A stretch of 64,000 nt of DNA, taken from an uncultured Prevotella sp. Lineage in GTDB: Bacteria; Bacteroidota; Bacteroidia; Bacteroidales; Bacteroidaceae. The stretch is from positions 1-64,000 of the forward strand of contig CAMOEW010000002.1 of NCBI GenBank assembly GCA_946612625.1. The letters run 5' to 3'. The position numbers were made by a program, and so were the translations under genes. Below, one piece after another: positions 10,318 to 19,927 of this stretch. The stretch's first letter is position 1; each line of letters opens with the position of its first letter. The notes under the pieces are model-generated. The model did not search any database, was not told the origin of the DNA, and saw only the letters and a program-made list of their open reading frames with translations.

Positions 10318-10947
10318 TCAGATAGTCTTGCGCTTGCGCAGGGCATACTTGACGACAAACCATACTATTGCAACAACGACAATGCCTACGATAGCAAGTT
10401 TGATATATTCTGAGTATTCTTCAATCTTGTCGTTCAACTGCGATTCGGGCACAATAGTATGCAAGTACCATCCGAGTGCAGCGAGAATGGCGTGCCAACA
10501 CCCTGCACCGATGGTCGTATAGAGTAGAAATTTCCAATAGTTCATTCTTGCCAGACCAGCAGGAATTGAGATTAGATGTCGTATGCCAGGGATGAGCCGT
10601 CCTGTAAGTGTTGCCACGATACCGTGGTCATCGAAGTATTTCTCGCTGTGCTCCACTTTTTCCTGATTCAACAGACAGGCGTGTCCCCATCGGCTGTTTG
10701 CAAACTTGTAGATGATGGGGCGTCCGAGAAAATAAGCCACAACATAGTTTATCGAGGCCCCCATGTCGGCTCCGATGGTGGCAAACAGTACGACGAGCCA
10801 CACATCAAGGTTGCCTGATGCAGCATGATATGCCGCAGGTGCGACCACAAGCTCTGATGGCACAGGAATAACTGTGCTTTCGAGAAGCATTAGGAACCAT
10901 ATTGTTCCGTAGTTCAAATTGCTGAGCAAGCTATTGAATATATCCAT
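10318..10947 (-). CDS. DedA family membrane protein
   Basis: FLMLLESTVIPVPSELVVAPAAY, GRLIPGIRHLISIPAGLARM. Confidence 0.9.
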   Translation of the reverse strand: MDIFNSLLSNLNYGTIWFLMLLESTVIPVPSELVVAPAAYHAASGNLDVWLVVLFATIGADMGASINYVVAYFLGRPIIYKFANSRWGHACLLNQEKVEHSEKYFDDHGIVATLTGRLIPGIRHLISIPAGLARMNYWKFLLYTTIGAGCWHAILAALGWYLHTIVPESQLNDKIEEYSEYIKLAIVGIVVVAIVWFVVKYALRKRKTI

Positions 10948-10967
10948 TGTTGTTTACTGTCTTATTT

Positions 10968-11768
10968 TTATTTATCAAAGTCTTCGTCAAGGTCTTCGTC
11001 AATGTTTTCGTCGAAATCGAGATTCGCCATACATTCGGCTTTTATCGCCTTTGCATTGTTATCGTTGCTGTCGATGGCAAGGGCGTAGTCGCAGCTGGTG
11101 ATGGCATCGTCGATTTTTCCTGCCATCATCTGTACAGTGGCAAGTCCAAGCCAAAAGTCGATATTGAAAGCGTCGCTATCAATGAGTTCGTTCATCATAC
11201 GCTCTGCCTCGTCGAAATGTTCCTGGGCTGCTTGGCAATATGCCAGAGCCATACGTACACTTGTCCTGTTCTTGTCGAAAACGAAAGAAAGCAGTAACAT
11301 TGCTTCATCGTCGAGGTCATACTCACTGTAGAGTGAGGCAAAGTCTTCGAGCAAGTCGTCGTGGTCGTTATCATCAAGCTCGCTTACTGCACTGAAAGCA
11401 AAACGGTGAGCTTCGGCATATTTATGTTCTGCCAAAAGCAATCGCATATGTAGATAGGAATAGTCGATGTCGCCGGTATCAACGATACTCTCGTCGTACT
11501 GACGAGCCTTAACAAGGTCACCCTCTTCTATTGAATGGTGTCCCATGAACAGTTTCGGCCCGATAGCATCAGGAAAAGTCTCTGCTGCTTGGCGTATGAT
11601 GTCAAGGGCTTTCTCTTTTTTCCCCAGAAATTTATAGTAGTCGGCAATGTCGGTCAGGTCATCAGAATCCATGAACACCGGTTCACCGTTGCTCTCCGCA
11701 TTCTCGTATTCGTATAGAATCTCAAGAAATTCCGGACTGCTGTAGTAGTCGTTATCGCTGATTTTCAA
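10968..11768 (-). CDS. Tetratricopeptide repeat protein
   Basis: Multiple TPR-like helices (KALDIIRQAAETFPDAIGPKLFMG...); acidic C-terminus DENIDEDLDEDFDK. Confidence 0.7.
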   Translation of the reverse strand: MKISDNDYYSSPEFLEILYEYENAESNGEPVFMDSDDLTDIADYYKFLGKKEKALDIIRQAAETFPDAIGPKLFMGHHSIEEGDLVKARQYDESIVDTGDIDYSYLHMRLLLAEHKYAEAHRFAFSAVSELDDNDHDDLLEDFASLYSEYDLDDEAMLLLSFVFDKNRTSVRMALAYCQAAQEHFDEAERMMNELIDSDAFNIDFWLGLATVQMMAGKIDDAITSCDYALAIDSNDNNAKAIKAECMANLDFDENIDEDLDEDFDK

Positions 11769-11813
11769 GCTGTCTTCTCGTTTTGTTAATCCGATACTTG
11801 GAAGCGTCGCCTA

Positions 11814-13550
11814 CTAATTCTTGGATTGCTTTGCCCATGTATCCTTCAGACCAACCGTGCGGTTGAACACCATTTTCCCGGGTGTGCTGTCCTGGTCGAG
11901 TGTGAAATAGCCTATGCGCTGGAATTGCAGGAAGTCGCCTGGTTGCTTTTCCTCAAGATATCGCTCCACATAGCAGTTTGTCAGCACGGTGAGAGATTCC
12001 GGATTGAGCAGCTCGCGGAAGTCGCGATCATCGGCTCCGGGATTCTCAACCTGAAACAGGCGGTCATAGAGACGCACCTCGGCTCCGACGCAGTGCGCAC
12101 AGCTCAGCCAGTGCAGTGTGCCTTTCACCTTACGGTCGGCACCTGCCATACCGCTTTTGCTCTCAGGGTCGTAGGTGGCATATATTTCCTCAACCTCGCC
12201 GTCAGCATTCTTCTTGCATCCGGTACACATTATTATATATGCGTTCTTCAATCGTACTTCCTTGCCTGGCGTAAGACGGAAGAACTTCTTCGGAGCATCT
12301 TCCATGAAGTCGTCGCGCTCTATCCACAATTCTCGCGAGAAGGTGATGGTGTGTTTGCCGTCGGACTCATTCTCTGGGTTGTTTACAGCCACAAGCTCCT
12401 CGGACTTTCCCTCGGGATAGTTGGTGAGTATTAGCTTCACTGGATTGAGCACGGCCGATACGCGCGTTGCCTTTTTATTGAGGTCGTCACGAACAGAAGC
12501 CTCAAGCAACGCGTAGTCGTTGAGAGCATCAAACTTGGTGTAGCCTATGCTGCGTATGAAGTTGCGTATGCTGTCCGATGAGTAACCTCGGCGACGCATA
12601 CCGCAAATGGTGGGCATGCGAGGATCGTCCCATCCATTGACGAAATTCTCATCTACGAGTGCTTTCAGCTTGCGCTTCGACATTACCGTATAGGTGAGGT
12701 TCAGGCGGTTGAACTCTATCTGACGTGTGCGGTAGCCGTCGGTCATGTCAGCGAAACGAGTATCACCAGTCTCATTCTTGTATTCAATTAGCCAGTCAAT
12801 GAAATGGTCGTAGAGGGGACGGTGAGGCACAAATTCTAGCGTACAGATTGAATGTGTGACACCCTCGAAGAAATCGCTTTGACCGTGGGCAAAGTCATAC
12901 ATTGGGTATGCGTGCCACTTGGTACCCGTGCGGTGATGGGGAGTATGTATGATACGGTAGATTACCGGGTCGCGGAAGTGCATGTTGGGATTGGCCATGT
13001 CGATTTTTGCGCGGAGCACCATCGAGCCTTCAACAGCTTCGGCGGTGTTCATCTTCTCAAACAATGCGAGGCTCTCCTCTATCGGGCGGTAGCGGTACGG
13101 GCTGGCTGTACCGGCCTGAGTGGGTGTGCCTTTCTGTTGTGCCATCTGCTCAGAAGTCTGTTCGTCAACATATGCACGGTTTTTCTTTATCAACCATACG
13201 GCAAAGTCCCATAGCTGCTGGAAATAGTCGGAGGCATAGTAGATATTTCCCCATTTGAAACCAAGCCACTGTATGTCGCTCATGATGTTGTCAACATATT
13301 CGGTGTTCTCTTTCGATGGATTGGTGTCGTCAAACCGTAAATTGCACACGCCGCCGAATTCCTCGGCTGCACCGAAATCCATGCAGATGGCCTTGGCATG
13401 GCCGATGTGTATATATCCGTTTGGCTCTGGTGGAAAACGGGTCTGCAGTCGCCCACCGTTCTTGCCTTTCTCAAGGTCGCCCTTAACTATCTGTTCAACG
13501 AAGCTCAAGCTCTTCTTCTCTTCGTTTTCGTTGGTTGTTTTTTCTGCCAT
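11814..13550 (-). CDS. glnS: Glutamine-tRNA ligase
   Basis: TRFPPEPNGYIHIGHAKAICMDFG, LRFDDTNPSKE, VMSKRKLKALV. Confidence 0.97.
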   Translation of the reverse strand: MAEKTTNENEEKKSLSFVEQIVKGDLEKGKNGGRLQTRFPPEPNGYIHIGHAKAICMDFGAAEEFGGVCNLRFDDTNPSKENTEYVDNIMSDIQWLGFKWGNIYYASDYFQQLWDFAVWLIKKNRAYVDEQTSEQMAQQKGTPTQAGTASPYRYRPIEESLALFEKMNTAEAVEGSMVLRAKIDMANPNMHFRDPVIYRIIHTPHHRTGTKWHAYPMYDFAHGQSDFFEGVTHSICTLEFVPHRPLYDHFIDWLIEYKNETGDTRFADMTDGYRTRQIEFNRLNLTYTVMSKRKLKALVDENFVNGWDDPRMPTICGMRRRGYSSDSIRNFIRSIGYTKFDALNDYALLEASVRDDLNKKATRVSAVLNPVKLILTNYPEGKSEELVAVNNPENESDGKHTITFSRELWIERDDFMEDAPKKFFRLTPGKEVRLKNAYIIMCTGCKKNADGEVEEIYATYDPESKSGMAGADRKVKGTLHWLSCAHCVGAEVRLYDRLFQVENPGADDRDFRELLNPESLTVLTNCYVERYLEEKQPGDFLQFQRIGYFTLDQDSTPGKMVFNRTVGLKDTWAKQSKN

Positions 13551-13624
13551 AATAAAATGTTATATGAGTTTAGCTTGCAAAATTACATAAAAATGACGTA
13601 TTCCCCAAACGAAATACCATTTTT

Positions 13625-14812
13625 TTACATTCCTATGACGTATGGCCACTGGAATTTATAGACATTGTCATTATATCCGTTTTGTACGTAATCAGAAACA
13701 TTCATTGGGAAGAACATGCTCAGCCCCCCATATCGGGCATCAGTGACCTCGAAGTCGAAAATTACAGGAAGTTGCCACCCTGTCGTCCATTTCTTCACTG
13801 CATGTCTGAAGACAACGGCCTGTTCAAAAGACTTATACCATTGAGCATACACTGCTGAATCAACATTGTGCATTATCACATCATTCATGTCGTACATCAG
13901 GTTGCTTGAATAATAATGAATAAGTCCCGTCATGTTAAGTTCTTCTTTCTTGCTGATTTGTTCCATTACTGGTCGCGTAGCCTCTGCCAGCTTATCCATT
14001 TCACTGAGTTTGACAATAGTAAGCGGGACACCATTTATCCCAGTGTATCTCGCGTCGTAATATGCACAATATTTTTCTGCAATTCTCTTAAGACTATCGC
14101 ATCCTTTCATCGGAAGAAGGCTTGCAATATCAGAGTAGTTTGCGCCTTCTTCGGGAATTTCAGCTGGAGATCCAAGTATATAGTCGGCAACATCACGCAA
14201 TTCATATATACTTTCTACGCACATGAAATTACAGCAGTCGGCGAAGATGTTTCCAAAATGTATTCCGGTACTCTTCAATGCGCGTGCAAGCGACGGAATG
14301 TTTATGTATATTCTCTTGCTGTTGTCAACGCTCTGTCCGTATGCACGCCTTGGTGCATTCACAAACAGGTTGTTCGCAATCGAATCATTCTTTATTAACC
14401 ATCCATTTGCGTGCCCCCATAGCACAAGGTTCCAGTTTCTTGACGGGTATTTTGATTCAATGGCACGAATGACATTTGTTATATGTTCGGCATTGGCCGT
14501 CGAAAAAGATTCTGAAAAATCTGTAAAAGCTTTCTTCTCCACTTTGCCATTTTCGATAACTTCCACATACTTTTGTGTACTTGTTACGGCAATAGCAATA
14601 ATCCTACTGTCGGCATTCATATTTTGAATGCCTTTATGCAGTTCATCCAAGTCTGTACTCACAGTGCTACTCAAGTCGTTGTTGCCTGCCATAAGAAGAA
14701 TTACGCTATTTTCGACAGTGCTGATTTGTGGCTCTTTCGGAACTTCATCATTACTGCTGCAAGCCGAGAAAAAAATGGCAGTTGATACTAACACCGTTAA
14801 TAAATATTTCAT
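13625..14812 (-). CDS. Clostripain-like (C11) cysteine peptidase lipoprotein
   Basis: Lipobox MKYLLTVLVSTAIFFSAC; LVLWGHANGW (catalytic His) and FADCCNFMCVESIYEL (catalytic Cys). Confidence 0.8.
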   Translation of the reverse strand: MKYLLTVLVSTAIFFSACSSNDEVPKEPQISTVENSVILLMAGNNDLSSTVSTDLDELHKGIQNMNADSRIIAIAVTSTQKYVEVIENGKVEKKAFTDFSESFSTANAEHITNVIRAIESKYPSRNWNLVLWGHANGWLIKNDSIANNLFVNAPRRAYGQSVDNSKRIYINIPSLARALKSTGIHFGNIFADCCNFMCVESIYELRDVADYILGSPAEIPEEGANYSDIASLLPMKGCDSLKRIAEKYCAYYDARYTGINGVPLTIVKLSEMDKLAEATRPVMEQISKKEELNMTGLIHYYSSNLMYDMNDVIMHNVDSAVYAQWYKSFEQAVVFRHAVKKWTTGWQLPVIFDFEVTDARYGGLSMFFPMNVSDYVQNGYNDNVYKFQWPYVIGM

Positions 14813-14829
14813 TTTGTCACATTTTTGTG

Positions 14830-14868
14830 CAAAGTTACATTTTTTTCTGCAAATAATTTGTAACTTTG
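14830..14868. promoter_or_regulatory. Divergent pair of -7 motifs for the C11 peptidase (-) and GH25 (+) genes
   Basis: CAAAGTTA at 14830-14837 (TAACTTTG on -) and TAACTTTG at 14861-14868 on +. Confidence 0.5.
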
Positions 14869-14886
14869 CACTAAATTTACCGAAAA

Positions 14887-15636
14887 ATGAAGAATTTATT
14901 GATATTTCTTTTATTGTCAACGTCTGTTTCTGTCTTTTCGCAAGATGAAATGTTCGACGCAGATGAGGTGTCGGCAACTGTAGTATTAAAAGAGGTGGCA
15001 GACCGTCGGCAGATGCAATGTGAAGACACGTGCAACCATATACATGGAATCGACCTTAGTCATTATCAAGGCGAAGTGTTTTGGGAGCATATCGGAAATA
15101 ATACGCGTATGACGTATGTCTATCTGAAAGCCACTGAAGGCGGTGACAACATCGATGCGCGTTATAAGCGCAACATCGATATGGCTCATCATTACGGGCT
15201 GAAGGTGGGTAGCTACCACTTCTTCCGACCGGCAACACCTGTCGGACTGCAAGTTAACAATTTCTTATCGCAATGCCGTCCGAGCGACCAGGATCTTATT
15301 CCGATGATCGACATCGAGACCACAGGACGCCTCTCTACAGAACAGTTCCTTGATTCGCTTCACAAGTTTCTATCCATAATTGAGAGTGTATATAAGCAGA
15401 AGCCGCTGCTTTATACATTCCGCAATTTCTATAACCGTCATCTGCAAGGCCAGATAGACGACTACAAACTCATGATAGCCATGTACACCGATGAGGAACC
15501 TGTGCTTGCCGATGAGCACGATATCACAATGTGGCAATACACGGGTAAAGGACGTATCAACGGTATCAACGGATATGTTGACAAAAGCCGTTTCATGGGG
15601 CATCATGGTATGCGTGAAATACGGTTCCGACATTAG
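14887..15636 (+). CDS. GH25 lysozyme-like protein
   Basis: HGIDLSHYQGEVFWEHI, YLKATEGGDNIDARYKRN, GSYHFFRPATP, PMIDIET. Confidence 0.9.
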   Translation: MKNLLIFLLLSTSVSVFSQDEMFDADEVSATVVLKEVADRRQMQCEDTCNHIHGIDLSHYQGEVFWEHIGNNTRMTYVYLKATEGGDNIDARYKRNIDMAHHYGLKVGSYHFFRPATPVGLQVNNFLSQCRPSDQDLIPMIDIETTGRLSTEQFLDSLHKFLSIIESVYKQKPLLYTFRNFYNRHLQGQIDDYKLMIAMYTDEEPVLADEHDITMWQYTGKGRINGINGYVDKSRFMGHHGMREIRFRH

Positions 15637-15670
15637 TTTAATTCGAATGGTAATAAACAGTTAAGGTTAA

Positions 15671-16228
15671 ATGGTAAAAAAAAGAATTTCAAAAGGCATT
15701 GTTGCTCTTGTCATTGTAGTGCTAGCTTTGCTGACTACAGGAGCAGTCTTTTTATACATGAAAAATGGCGAACAGCAACGAAAGGAGGCTGATGCCTACG
15801 AGAATGCCATGACAAGCGAAGACCTCGCTGTTGTGCAGAACTTCCTTGATATATATACCACCGCGCCGATTGCTCACCGCGATAGTGTCAGTCTGCATCT
15901 TGAACATCTGAAGATGATTGAGAGGGAATGGGAAAAAGTGTTGGAAAGTCAGTCTAAACCGGCAATCGAGGCCTTCATAAAACTCTATCCATATTCTAAC
16001 CATGTCACAGAGAGCCTTCTGAAAATCGACTCGCTCGACTGGGTAACAGCACGCACTGACGATACACCAGAGGCTTACCAGAAGTATATGGACACACACT
16101 CTAACGGTCATTACTATGACGATGCGAGAGCGGGATATAATGTAGCAGAACAACGCCGTGAGGCAGAGCTTCGTGACAGCGTCGCCAATCCTACTGACAA
16201 CAGTGTCAGCACAGCAGCATCAGAGTAA
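15671..16228 (+). CDS. Membrane-anchored hypothetical protein
   Basis: N-terminal TM segment (GIVALVIVVLALLTTGAVFLYM), downstream helical region. Confidence 0.55.
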   Translation: MVKKRISKGIVALVIVVLALLTTGAVFLYMKNGEQQRKEADAYENAMTSEDLAVVQNFLDIYTTAPIAHRDSVSLHLEHLKMIEREWEKVLESQSKPAIEAFIKLYPYSNHVTESLLKIDSLDWVTARTDDTPEAYQKYMDTHSNGHYYDDARAGYNVAEQRREAELRDSVANPTDNSVSTAASE

Positions 16229-16234
16229 TCCACG

Positions 16235-17080
16235 CTACTCTTCTATATGCGACAATGAATGTGCAAAGCCCGCTATAATGTTTGTGAGCGATTCTGCTGG
16301 GTAATATTTACTGTATTTCACATTGTGTCGCATGTGCCACATCATTGCCGAAGAGTCGTTGGCACGCACGAATATGTTCTTGCCCTGAGTGAAGTACCAG
16401 TCGTTGGAGTGGCTCTCGTTCAGGGTAAAAATGTCTTTCACTATATCCTCGTTCTTTATATGCGAGTTGGCATTCAGGAATGGCAGCTCGTCTTCCTCGA
16501 ATTTAAGCAGACTCATCAGAAGCACGCCCTCAAGGTGTGCCATGCGCTTCATCTTAAGCTGTTCAATCCACGACTGAAGCTTCACGAAGTCGATTCTGTG
16601 GCCTTGGCGGCGCAATAGCATTCCCATATCTACCAACTGTTTCATGCTTATGCCAGCATTGAGCAGATTAGCCGAAATCTGGAGCATTACATACAGCAGG
16701 TTCAGTGTAGGAGGATTGACTCCTTTCTTCAGTGAACTCATGTTGTCGAAGTCGCTGTTTTCCTGTTCTATAATTCGTTCGAGCTCGCGATTCAAAAATG
16801 GATTAGTAAGTCGTAGCGAAGCCTGCCCTGTTTCGTTTTCCATGATACTGCCGCATTCGTTTGAGGCGGTCCAATGCTGTAACATCTTGTCAGGAATTTG
16901 CAGGAAGAAGTCATCCTTCAGGTTGTCCAGTCCTTTGATGATAACTGGCGTTATGTTCTGCATCAGTGCCAATTGGTACAGACGATTCCATTTCCATGCC
17001 GTCATCGGCTCGATTTTCTCGTCGGTGGCGAAAGCCCCACTGCGTACAAGCCGCAAGAAATTGCGATAAATGATGTTCAT
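16235..17080 (-). CDS. Nucleotidyltransferase-like protein (resembles NTP_transf_5, apparently lacking the catalytic core)
   Basis: FLRLVRSGAF...WKWNRLYQLALMQNITPVI and LLYVMLQISANLLNAGISMKQLVDMGMLLRR resemble that family; no GSxD-type core. Start overlaps the preceding stop by 4 nt (ATGA). Confidence 0.4.
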   Translation of the reverse strand: MNIIYRNFLRLVRSGAFATDEKIEPMTAWKWNRLYQLALMQNITPVIIKGLDNLKDDFFLQIPDKMLQHWTASNECGSIMENETGQASLRLTNPFLNRELERIIEQENSDFDNMSSLKKGVNPPTLNLLYVMLQISANLLNAGISMKQLVDMGMLLRRQGHRIDFVKLQSWIEQLKMKRMAHLEGVLLMSLLKFEEDELPFLNANSHIKNEDIVKDIFTLNESHSNDWYFTQGKNIFVRANDSSAMMWHMRHNVKYSKYYPAESLTNIIAGFAHSLSHIEE

Positions 17081-18351
17081 GAGTATTTTCTTGGAAGTCG
17101 TAGTATGATGAAGATTACTGCAAGTATGCCGAGCACAATAGGATAGTAGAGATACGGCATTATGCCTACTGGGTTGATGTATGCCAATCCAGATGCCATG
17201 AGCAGCTGTGCTCCATATGGTATGAGGCTCTGTGCCACGCACGAAAATGTGTCGAGAATGCTTGCACACTTCCTGTTGTCAACTCCGAAGCGGTCGCCTA
17301 TTCTCTTCACTAATCCCCCTACGGTAAGTATTGCCACGGTATTGTTGGCTGTACATACATCAACCAAGCTAACCAATGCTCCGATACTCAGCTCGGCTCC
17401 GCGCTTGCCGCTAATGCGGTGGGTCATCTTGTCCACAAGGTAGTCTATGCCTCCCGCCTCTTTTATCAGTTCGAGCATTCCTCCGGCCATCATCGTGATG
17501 ATAATCAATTCACCCATACCGATAATACCTTCACCCATGGCTCCAAACCATCCGAACATGTCGTATGCTCCGGCGACAATACCGATTATTCCAGTGAGAA
17601 CAATGCCAAGCGTAAGCACAGCCATGACGTTCATTCCCAAAACTGCCGCCAACAGCACAACAAGATATGGTATCACTTTCATGTATGACACCTCGGGTAT
17701 ATGCTGTGGCGAAGAAATGTCTTTTCCGATGAACAGATATGTTATAAGCACTATCACTGCCGCTGGGACTACAAGCATACTATTGACGCGAAACTTGTCG
17801 CTCATCTTGCATTGTTGTGTCTGGGTTGCAGCAATCGTAGTGTCGCTGATAAATGACAGATTGTCGCCAAAGAACGAACCTCCTACGATTACCGCAACAA
17901 GTAGTTCTGTTGATGCACCAGTGGTGGATGAGATGCCGGCTGCGATGGGTGTCAACGCAACTATCGTTCCGACACTGGTGCCAACCGACACTGAGATGAA
18001 GCATGCGGCGATGAACAGTCCTGCGAGAATCATGTTCGACGGCAGAAGAGCCAGCGTGAGATTCACTGTAGAGTCGATACTCCCCATAGCCTTGGCAGCA
18101 CTGGCAAATGCTCCTGCAAGAACAAAAATCCAGATCATTAACATCATCTGGCTGTTGCCCGCACCACGACTGAAGGTCTCGATACGTTGTTTCAGAGGCT
18201 GCTGCCGGAATATGCTAATGGCATATACCGACGATAGCATGAATGCCACGGTGATAGGAACTTTATAGAAGTCACCGGCAATCATGCTGGTGACTAAATA
18301 CAATACCATGAACACCACGAGCGGCGACAGTGCTATCAGTCCGTTATTCAA
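17077..18351 (-). CDS. NhaC-family Na+/H+ antiporter-like membrane protein
   Basis: About a dozen TM segments, GTSVGTIVALTPIA, VDVCTANNTVAILTVGG, SILDTFSCVAQSLIPYGAQLL. Predicted start codon is TTG. Confidence 0.8.
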   Translation of the reverse strand: MNNGLIALSPLVVFMVLYLVTSMIAGDFYKVPITVAFMLSSVYAISIFRQQPLKQRIETFSRGAGNSQMMLMIWIFVLAGAFASAAKAMGSIDSTVNLTLALLPSNMILAGLFIAACFISVSVGTSVGTIVALTPIAAGISSTTGASTELLVAVIVGGSFFGDNLSFISDTTIAATQTQQCKMSDKFRVNSMLVVPAAVIVLITYLFIGKDISSPQHIPEVSYMKVIPYLVVLLAAVLGMNVMAVLTLGIVLTGIIGIVAGAYDMFGWFGAMGEGIIGMGELIIITMMAGGMLELIKEAGGIDYLVDKMTHRISGKRGAELSIGALVSLVDVCTANNTVAILTVGGLVKRIGDRFGVDNRKCASILDTFSCVAQSLIPYGAQLLMASGLAYINPVGIMPYLYYPIVLGILAVIFIILRLPRKYS

Positions 18352-18403
18352 AAGTGACTTTTTTGATACGTCTTACAAAATCAGGTAATTCAACGACGAA
18401 ATA

Positions 18404-19897
18404 CTATAGAGTTACTCCGTTCTTAAAAATTGAAATCTCGCTATAGCCGTTCTCCTCGTTGCGCGATTTCTCGCCGCTTGCGACTGCCAGCACTTTGTCA
18501 ATGAACTCAGGAACAAGTTCCTTCATTGTTCGACCCTCAATAAGCTGTCCTGCAGAGAAGTCTATCCAGTTGGACTTACGAGCTGCGAGAGAGGGATTCG
18601 TAGCAATCTTCATCGTAGGGATGAACGTGCCGAACGGCGTGCCACGACCTGTCGTGAACAAAACTATCTGACATCCTGCCGAAGCCAATGCTGTAGCAGC
18701 CACAAGGTCGTTGCCAGGAGCCGAAAGCAGATTCAGTCCGGTTTCCTTTAGGCGATCGCCATATTCGAGTACGCCACTTACTGGCGCGCGTCCGCATTTC
18801 TGCGTACAACCGAGAGCCTTGTCCTCAAGTGTTGAGATACCCCCGGCTTTATTACCCGGTGACGGATTTTCACCCACCGGCTCACCATGGGAGAGGAAAT
18901 AGTTCTTGAAGTTGTTGATCATTAAAACGGTTTGGTCGAACAAGTCGCGCGTCTCGCAGCGGTTCATCAGTATGGTTTCGGCACCGAACATCTCGGGAAC
19001 CTCGGTGAGCACCGACGTACCGCCCTGTGCCACAAGCCAGTCGCTGAACTCGCCGACGAGAGGGTTGGCAGTAATGCCGCTGAAACCGTCGCTACCGCCA
19101 CATTTCAGACCTACGCGCAGCTTGCTCACCGACACATCCTCACGTTTGTCTTCCTTAGCTTTCTTGTATAGACTGCGCAGAATCTCCATTCCTGCCTCTA
19201 TTTCGTCGCCGTCAACCTGCTGGGTTACGAGCAGTTTAATGCGATCCTTGTCGTAGTCGCCAAGCATCTCCATGAACTGGTCGGGCTGGTTGTTCTCGCA
19301 TCCGAGGCTGAGCACAAGCACAGCTCCTGCATTGGGGTGGAGTACTATGTCGCGTAGAACCTTACGAGTATTCTCGTGGTCACCGCTGAGTTGCGAACAG
19401 CCGTAGTTATGATGCCACGCATGGATGGCGTCAATACCCTCGCAGTGGGTTTCTGCTATCAGATTATGTACAAGTCTCTCTGCTATGCCGTTGACGCAAC
19501 CAACAGTAGGAACAATCCAGATTTCGTTGCGAACGCCAACCTCGCCGTTCTTGCGTACGTATCCCTTGAAGGTACGCTTTTCGTTGGCAATATTAAGTTT
19601 CTCGTTAACAGGCGCGTATGTATATTCTAGTGTTCCCGATAGATTGGTCTTCAGGTTGTTTTCATTCACCCAGTCACCCATTTTCAGGTCTTCCTTTGCA
19701 TGACCGATGGGATAGCCATACTTGATAATGTCGGTTCCCTTGGGAGCATCCACAATTAACACTTTGTGACCGGCGGGAGTGTCTTGGTTCAGTGTGACAG
19801 TCTTTCCGTCAATCTCGATTTCATCGCCTTTTTTCTTCGGCTGCAGACAAACGACTACGCTGTCAGCAGGATTAATTTTAATAAAAGTTTGTTCCAT
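18404..19897 (-). CDS. uxaA: Altronate dehydratase (UxaA family)
   Basis: GYVRKNGEVGVRNEIWIVPTVGCVN, CGGSDGFSGITANPLVGE, TTGRGTPFGTFIPTMKIATN. Confidence 0.92.
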   Translation of the reverse strand: MEQTFIKINPADSVVVCLQPKKKGDEIEIDGKTVTLNQDTPAGHKVLIVDAPKGTDIIKYGYPIGHAKEDLKMGDWVNENNLKTNLSGTLEYTYAPVNEKLNIANEKRTFKGYVRKNGEVGVRNEIWIVPTVGCVNGIAERLVHNLIAETHCEGIDAIHAWHHNYGCSQLSGDHENTRKVLRDIVLHPNAGAVLVLSLGCENNQPDQFMEMLGDYDKDRIKLLVTQQVDGDEIEAGMEILRSLYKKAKEDKREDVSVSKLRVGLKCGGSDGFSGITANPLVGEFSDWLVAQGGTSVLTEVPEMFGAETILMNRCETRDLFDQTVLMINNFKNYFLSHGEPVGENPSPGNKAGGISTLEDKALGCTQKCGRAPVSGVLEYGDRLKETGLNLLSAPGNDLVAATALASAGCQIVLFTTGRGTPFGTFIPTMKIATNPSLAARKSNWIDFSAGQLIEGRTMKELVPEFIDKVLAVASGEKSRNEENGYSEISIFKNGVTL

Positions 19898-19927
19898 AAA
19901 GTAGTTGTTTTATTTTATTTCATCAAA

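Noticed and set aside
17447-18268. 273-aa ORF on + strand
   Set aside because: Antisense shadow of the NhaC-like antiporter gene; composition reflects the hydrophobic codons opposite.
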